A stretch of DNA of 64,000 nt, taken from Maratus speciosus. Taxonomy: Eukaryota > Arthropoda > Arachnida > Araneae > Salticidae. How positions within the stretch are numbered: position 1 is the first letter of the stretch; every line of letters begins with the position of its first letter. The notes beneath the pieces are model-generated. The model searched no databases, had not been told where the DNA came from, and saw nothing but the letters and a program-made list of their open reading frames with translations. The translations under genes and the position numbers were made by a program. The stretch is from contig OZ010792.1 of the NCBI GenBank assembly GCA_963932465.1, positions 744,001-808,000 on the forward strand, given 5' to 3'. This document shows, piece after piece, positions 57,756 through 64,000 of the stretch.

Positions 57756-60700
57756 TGTTTGATATTACTTATGTTATATCAGAATTATTAAAGATTTGCA
57801 GAGCTGCTGCTTGTAAAGCAGAAATGCTCATGCTGCTTCCCAAACCACAATAAAATAAAAGAAGTTAAAAAGTTATATCATAAGTTTCTAGTCAAAACTT
57901 TTAAATCACTACTCAAAAGGATTTCTTAACTCAAATTTTTACGATAATTTTATAAAAACTTTTAAACCAGTATTAACTTTTAAAACTGGTGCAAACACTT
58001 TTAATCCTCTAAAACGCATGTTTGTAAATTTCGAGCCTATAAACGATCTTCCCTCTTTCTTTCGATCTAGCATGGGGAAGATCTTAGCATTGCTTCTCTC
58101 TCTTAAGCCATGGATGTCAACATGCCAGGAAGGGCATGTTTACGCTCCGTAAAATTTCATTTTGACCATTGAATCAAATCCTTCGGTCAACCTTTTTATA
58201 TAAAAATTCTATTTGAGACAATAAATGCTTTTGAAGGATATATGAAGTAATTTATCTGGGACAAATATTAAGATGTTTGTTGATAATATTAGAAGAACTG
58301 TGAAGTTAAATGATTTTATACCATTATCATGTAATTGAAGCTACTTCTCTTGAATCAACATAGTTATAATTAATCATCACCTCTATTTGGATATATTTAT
58401 GATGATTGAAGTTTATCTAAGTGAAAAATGTTCAGGAATGTTGTTTTAAGTGATAAACCACGGTGTACACATTTATCTCAAAATCGAGATTCGTACTTTT
58501 GTGAATATGCATTTTTCGTCTTATAAAATCTCTGACTTCGCAAATTCTTTATTATTTGTAAACTAGAAGCGTATTCTTAATTGCCAAAAATTACACTATA
58601 AATTGTTTGTAAAACAAAATATAAAATTATTGAATATTTCCTTGATTGAATATATTGAAATATTGAATATTTATTGTATGTTATTTCTAAATGTTTTGAT
58701 TGTGTATTTCCAAATTTCCATGTATATATACAGTGAAACCTCCCTGTGCGACCACCTCCCTGAATGACCATTTTTTCATGGAACTAAATTTATTCCATAG
58801 GCTCAATATACTAATTTTACCTCCATTCAGAGACCATCCCAGCTAAACTCCCACCATGAGCGATCGATTTCTTTGAAGAAAATGAAACAAATTCCTTTTT
58901 TTCCTGGTCACTTGAAGAAGGTTTTATTCGAAAAATAATTCTGGAAGGCGCATTATTCACCAAACTTCTAAACTAAGTTTATAGTTTAGATTTTTTAACC
59001 ATTTGGAAAAATGGTTATTGTTCTCGTCATGGTAGGAAATTAAAAGCATATCTGAACATTTTCATTGGTTTAATCCGCAATTTATTCGTTATCTGATTGG
59101 TATATACAGTAATCTGTATTTCCCTTTGGTTTCAACAACGATTGACAACAGAGTGTTACCACTATGACAAAAAAGTAATAAAAACTACAAAAAAAATTAA
59201 TAAATCAGAAACAAATTGAGATACAGCTTTCAAACAAATTGCATTTGAAAGTACATTTTTTTTCTTTATCCAACGGTATAAAAAGTAATATTGTCGGATG
59301 TTTAGAAGTTTAAGAATGAAATTTTATTTAAAATTGGTCGTGAGATTTTTTGGAAATCTGATGATAGAAAAGCCTTTTCCCGAACAGCCAATGAAATGCT
59401 TGGCTATTACGTAAGTTTCATAGGAAATCTGACGAGTTGCAGGTGATTTTTCTTGCTTGCAATTTTTATATGTAATAACACTATTAATCTTTAATTCATG
59501 GCGTACGTAATGACCAGCTCCGTAGAAGTTTTAAAATTTGTTCATGATGGGTCCAGGAATGTTATTGTTTAATCCATGGCGTACGTAATGTAGGATTAAC
59601 TCCGTGCGATTTTTTTTGTCTTAAATTTTAGTCTTTGAAAAAATCATTTTCCAAATGGTCGTTGTAATTTATTAAATTGCTTTTTTTTTTTATTCCGGTT
59701 ACTTTTAAGTGTTTAAATCCCTTTGTGCCTTTTTAGGCAATGAATTTAACTCTGGTGACGAATTAAGAATGACGGTCAATAAACCCCCCTACTATATTCT
59801 ATCAGGAAACTCTCAAAGAAATAGATAAATTAAGGAAATCATCATTATTTGTTCCTGTCAAAAAAAAAAAATTGCATTTATTTACTGAATTTCGAAAGGA
59901 CTTGGAAATAAAAGTTATGACAGATAAAACTGTAAAATCAATGCAGATGCCAATATATTCATTTTATAAACTCTGCAGTAATTAACTTATGTTATTAAGT
60001 TTTGTCTTGATACTTAAATTTTTATAGTTTTTCCTAATGTGAAAAATAAATTTTAACCTTTTTTCAACACTTTAAATCTAGATTTAAACATGACCTCCAT
60101 ATCTAAAAGATGAAAGCTTATTGAGTTAGTTCAGAATGATAAGTAACAAATATATATTTAAACAATAAGTATTCATACGTTCCATATTTAATGGAATCTA
60201 AATGGTGTATATTTATTTTAATATAGGTAGTCTCATGTTCAGGTATGTAAAGTTCTATTGGTTTTATTTTTTATTTGTTTTTGTTGTACGTATAATCATG
60301 CAACAGGTTCTAATGGTGTTTTATACACTAAATATTGTATTAATATTCTTATTATTGTTATGATTAAAAATATGAATTTAATGTGTATAATGTTTTGATA
60401 AATGTGTATAAAGACGGAGTGGGTTTTTAGTAAACAAGTTTGAGGGACATGGTGGTCTAGGGTAGATGTTTATCGATTTCCAGGAATCCTACGATACCAG
60501 ATGTTCAGTCAGTATGGGGAGCAGGTCACAATAGGATGGACACTTTACATCATACGGAATTTGACTGAATTTATGGAAGACAAGTAGAGACCTTCTAAGG
60601 AAGGACATCGGGGGAGACGAGCCCCCGTTTCAGAGGAGGAACAGTTGAGAAATAACGGAGAGAGTGATTCTTGAACTAGAAAACGCAGAGATAATAAAGA

Positions 60701-61729
60701 TTTGAAAGTGGACGAGCAGTGGCCACAAAATTAGCATAGGGTCCGAAGGTCGACTCCCCATTCTTTTGCAAAAAATAAGTAAAAAAATATATAGTGAGAC
60801 CTTTTTTTTTCTATCGACATTCTACTTAGAGTTCATATTATCTTAGAGTTACTACTTAGAATTAAATAAGTGGACTTACTTCTCCATGTACTTATATTTA
60901 AAAAGTGCAATGATACTTTATGAAAATTGTGCGCATGTACATCAAGGAATTAAATAAAGACTTGGTGTTTATATCAACCTCTGGACCACCGTGATGATGC
61001 CTTCCTCATCTTTCTATGTGGTGATGCATAGGTATTTAATTTCATATTGTTGTTCCATATTGTTTAAATTGAATGTGTACTAAAAGTACCGTAGGGTTTG
61101 TATGCCCAATTTTAATATAAATAATGAATGGTCAAACTGATTATGTTAAATTATGATGAGAATAACTAAAGGAAACTTAATGATCTCTCGCAAGTGTGCG
61201 AGATTGGTAGTTAACTTGTTTGTTGAATGTGTAAATATGGGATAATGTAAACTAGCAAAAGCCACGCTTTATTTGGATTCACGAAGCATTATTTAATAAG
61301 ATAAATATTTGAAAGCAACAATTTTTTTTTTTTCTTTTTTGTATCTTTATTAAGCAAAAACGTTATTTTATGTTTTGGCGCTTTTTAATTTTAGAAATGC
61401 CAATTCAGCCAAATAACTAAGAATTTCCTGGGAATTTTTTATTTATGATATAAGACTGGTATAAATAAAAATATTTTTGAAGCAAAATTTTACAAAATAT
61501 TTTTTTAATTTTCCACTATAAGCTCTTTTAAAGATGTTTTTACATTTTCCAATAGCCTCTGGTGTTTTCTCAAATGGTTTGAAATAGGTATGTTTCCAAT
61601 CTTTGTAATTCACATCAAACAATCTTTGATAGCAATCTTAGAATAATATATTCGAAGAGAACTTGAAGAACGTTACTTCTTCAAAATCCTATTTTCTGGA
61701 AAAACATTTGAAATCATCTCTCGTTGATA
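57756..61729. other. No gene seen; scattered repeat remnants
   Basis: TA plus CAGTGAAACCTCCCTGTG at 58729 looks like a pogo/Tigger-type end without a partner. About 59100-59360 is a reverse-complement relative of the Helitron-like segment at 11146. GCGTACGTAATG is duplicated at 59501 and 59578. None of the PSMD6 exons still missing could be found. Confidence 0.4.
60395..60990 (+). other. Possible LTR-like unit
   Basis: A TATAAAGACGG box (about 60406), a GC-richer transcribed-looking stretch, and AATAAAGACTTGG (about 60953) occur within 600 bp, the layout of an LTR. There are no paired copy, duplication or coding sequence to support it. Confidence 0.2.
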
Positions 61730-62220
61730 CTAAGAATTACTAACTGTAAAACATTTCATTCTAATTTCTTCTTTTTTTCTGAATGTTAGCATATGAGAAT
61801 TTTTTATATTGAAGAATCTCTCGTAAGGAAATTTTCTATTGAATGTTAAACCTTGAAGGGTTTTGACTCTCGACAACACTATGTACGTTAAGCCAACTGA
61901 TGTCTCTTTATCCTCAATATCTACAACTGCTTTATCTAATGTTAAACCTTGGGATTTATGAATTGTAACTGCAAAAGCTTACTGCAGAAGAAATTCTTTT
62001 CTTGAGCAATTTATGGTTCCATTTTTCCAGATAGTTATTGGTGGAATCGGAACGCAGCTATTCTCATAAGTTGAATGACTGTGGTTTTCAAATTTAACCA
62101 TGACTATTCGCGGCGTCTGGTGGCCCATCGCCCATATCTGCAATATAGCCTAAAGCCCCGTTTACTAAACATTTTTCGGTCCACAAATTAGAACGTAACA
62201 TTACTTTAGACCCAACTAGG
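61730..62220 (-). pseudogene. Pif1-like helicase fragment of a Helitron
   Basis: On the - strand, VGSKVMLRSNLWTEKCLVNG and ALGYIADM come first, then in another frame VMVKFENHSH and VPIPPITIWKNG. After an in-frame TAA the frame reads AFAVTIHKSQGLTLDKAVVD (helicase motif V) and GLTYIVLSRVKTLQGLTF (motif VI). This order is that of the C-terminal half of the Pif1-type helicase in Helitrons, which unwinds DNA during rolling-circle transposition. At least one frameshift and one stop make it dead. Its N-terminal side is cut by the repeat at 62217. Confidence 0.82.
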
Positions 62221-62710
62221 CCTGGGCCTTAAATCGATTTAACTCTTAAATCGATTTAAAACTTACATCGGAAATCCGATTTAACCATTGGTATTAAATC
62301 TATTTAAGCTAAAATCGGAAATCGCGATTTAGCCATTATCTTAAATCGCGATTTAGCCATTGGCTTTAAATCGATTTAAAACAAAATACTGATTCAGAGC
62401 TAACATCGGAAAGCCGATTTTTCAACTTCGATGTATTTACCACTTACATGCAAGCTGGTGTTAAATCGATTTAGGAGGATCCGATTTAAGCAAACATCGC
62501 AAGCCTCAATGCTTTCCGATTTAAGACAAACAAGGCAAGCTGATGTTAAATCGATTTAGGATGATCCGATTTAAGCAAACATCACAAGCCTCCATGCTTT
62601 CCGATTTAAGAAAAAGACGATTTAATGAAAACAAGGCAAGCTGGTGTTAAATCGATTTAGCAGGATCCAATTTAAGAAAAAGGCGATTAAAAAAAAACGA
62701 TATTTAAGTA
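62217..62710. repeat. Element rich in TTAAATCGATTTAA palindromes
   Basis: It starts TAGGCCTGGGCCTTAAATCG, hAT-like in form, followed by about a dozen TTAAATCGATTTA or AATCCGATTTAA words and two ~110-bp internal repeats (AGCAAACATCGCAAGCCTC near 62490 and 62575). The other end is not identified. Confidence 0.6.
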
Positions 62711-62829
62711 AGAATTGATATTTATTTATTTATTTTGTAAACAAGATTAAGAGTTTATAAGATTGGAATGTGTATTTTTCAGAAATTAAGAACTTATATA
62801 GTGGAAAGTTGAAAGGAAAAAGTAATGTT

Positions 62830-63460
62830 TAAATCTTAAAATCCAAATACATCGAATTTCAATTTATATGCTAATGCAATCTTTTGATGATAAATTAAGT
62901 TTTCACATATTTGAGTAATATTGCAAAAATGTATTTTTTATTTTCCAATATTCTGTAATTAATTAAAATGTTTTAAAGTAGAATCCTGCATTGTTTCAAA
63001 AGATTGTTTTCCTGAAATTCATTCAGCATTTATATGATTAAAAATAATAAGAATAAAGTTTTATATTTAAAATCCAAACTCATCGACTTGCAGTTTATAC
63101 TTTTATGCATTCTTATGATGAAAAATTCATTTTTTACATGTTTTAGTAATATTTTAACATTTATTTTTTTATTTTCTATTGTTTTGTAATTAATGAAATT
63201 ATTTTAAAGGTATAGTCATGCATTGTTTTGTGTATCACTATTTGGCCGTGATCCACATGAAATATTTTTCTTTTACTAATAATATTTTTTTCCTGAAATT
63301 GATTGAGTATTTATGGTTGGAAAAAAAAGAATAAAGTTTCATATTTAAAATCCAAATTCATCGAATTTCAGTTTTTATTTTTATGCATTCTTTTAATGAA
63401 AAATTCATTTTTCACATGTTTGGATAATATTTTAATACATATTCTTTATTTTTTTAGGTG
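62830..63460 (+). repeat. Tandem repeat, three worn units of ~230-280 bp
   Basis: AAAATCCAAA..CATCGA..TT is followed by TGCA(A/T)TCTT..GATGAAAAATT at about 62838, 63069 and 63346. Confidence 0.75.
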
Positions 63461-63479
63461 CGTTCGTAATTATATAAAT

Positions 63480-64000
63480 ACGTAGCACCTATAGTCGTCG
63501 TTCAGTCCGTCCGTCCGTCTGTCCGCATGTAACAGAGCAAAAACTACCCAACCGAATGGTCTGAAATTTCAAATATATGATTGTTGCAAAATTTTGTCGA
63601 GCCATTTCAAATTTTATGAAAATCGGATGTATAGTTTAATTACAGGGACAGTCAAAAGTTTTTCTTTACATTACGGCCAATGGGAAAAATTATTGAAAGT
63701 GCATTTTAATGATATTAGAGCCTTCCGAATGATCTGAAATTTTAAAGATATAACTGTTGCAAAATTTTGTCGAGCCATTTCAAATTTTAGGAAAATCGGA
63801 TGTATAGTTTAATTACAGAGACAGTCAAAAGTTTGTCTTTACATTACGGCCAATGGGAAAATAATTGCAAGTGCATTTTAATGATATTACAGCCTTCCGA
63901 ATGATCTGAAATTTTAAAGATATAACTGTTGCAAAATTTTGTCGAGCCATTTCAAATTTTAGGAAAATCGGATGTATAGTTTAATTACAGGGACAGTCAA
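63480..64000 (+). repeat. 172-bp tandem repeat at the window edge
   Basis: After a CGTCCGTCCGTCTGTCCG tract come three units whose CCGAATG(A/G)TCTGAAAT marker lies at 63552, 63724 and 63896, exactly 172 bp apart. The array continues past the edge. Confidence 0.92.

Noticed and set aside
60720..60770. A GTCCGAAGGTCGACTCC stretch considered as a tRNA T-arm
   Set aside because: No acceptor, D- or anticodon arm could be fitted around it.

Overview
This is eukaryotic, AT-rich and intron-bearing DNA from an animal, most likely an arthropod; a chelicerate such as a spider would fit the mix of repeats, but the window does not prove it. There is one recognisable host gene. Four exons of PSMD6 (Rpn7, a 19S proteasome lid subunit) lie on the + strand between 24984 and 41772, joined by GT-AG introns in consistent phase. 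They cover about 239 residues. The C-terminal PCI-domain exons are not found in the remaining 22 kb. A second host-like exon (4283-4396, - strand) and a broken cysteine-rich coding fragment (1451-2070, - strand) lie near the left edge. Neither is recognised.

Almost everything else is transposable elements, often inside one another. Seven hAT-type elements can be bounded to the base by terminal inverted repeats (TIRs) plus exact 8-bp target-site duplications (TSDs): 9038-21154, 14025-16528, 21345-22224, 26368-26697, 30680-34225, 41899-55044 and 45169-47047. Other elements are a non-LTR retrotransposon split into three pieces (7190-23460), a young copia LTR element on the - strand (42729-51315), Helitron pieces including a broken Pif1-like helicase (61730-62220, -), two elements with DINE-1/HINE-like structure (6046-6848, 55757-57260), and several TA-flanked inverted-repeat elements.

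Layout. 1-7189: terminus of a hAT element, cysteine-rich fragment, orphan exon, then stacked hAT and HINE-like elements. 7190-23460: the LINE, split in frame by a 12.1-kb hAT and an 880-bp hAT; the large hAT itself holds another hAT, a Helitron with a pogo-like element inside it, and a minisatellite. 23461-41898: PSMD6 exons 1-4; intron 1 (10.4 kb) and intron 3 (4.7 kb) carry two opposite-facing copies of one 1.65-kb element, and intron 1 also holds a hAT with a foldback element of ~950-bp arms. 41899-55044: a 13.1-kb hAT in PSMD6 intron 4, whose internal tandem repeat was hit by the copia element, whose reverse transcriptase was in turn hit by another hAT. 55053-64000: more repeats, the helicase remnant and three tandem arrays.

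The most unusual signals are: a hAT-like family that carries a ~32-bp minisatellite, seen at several loci; inverted copies of one element flanking PSMD6 exons 2-3; a MITE that shares its core but not its ends with that element; and a nearly intact copia element whose gag and pol lie in one frame separated by a single UGA.
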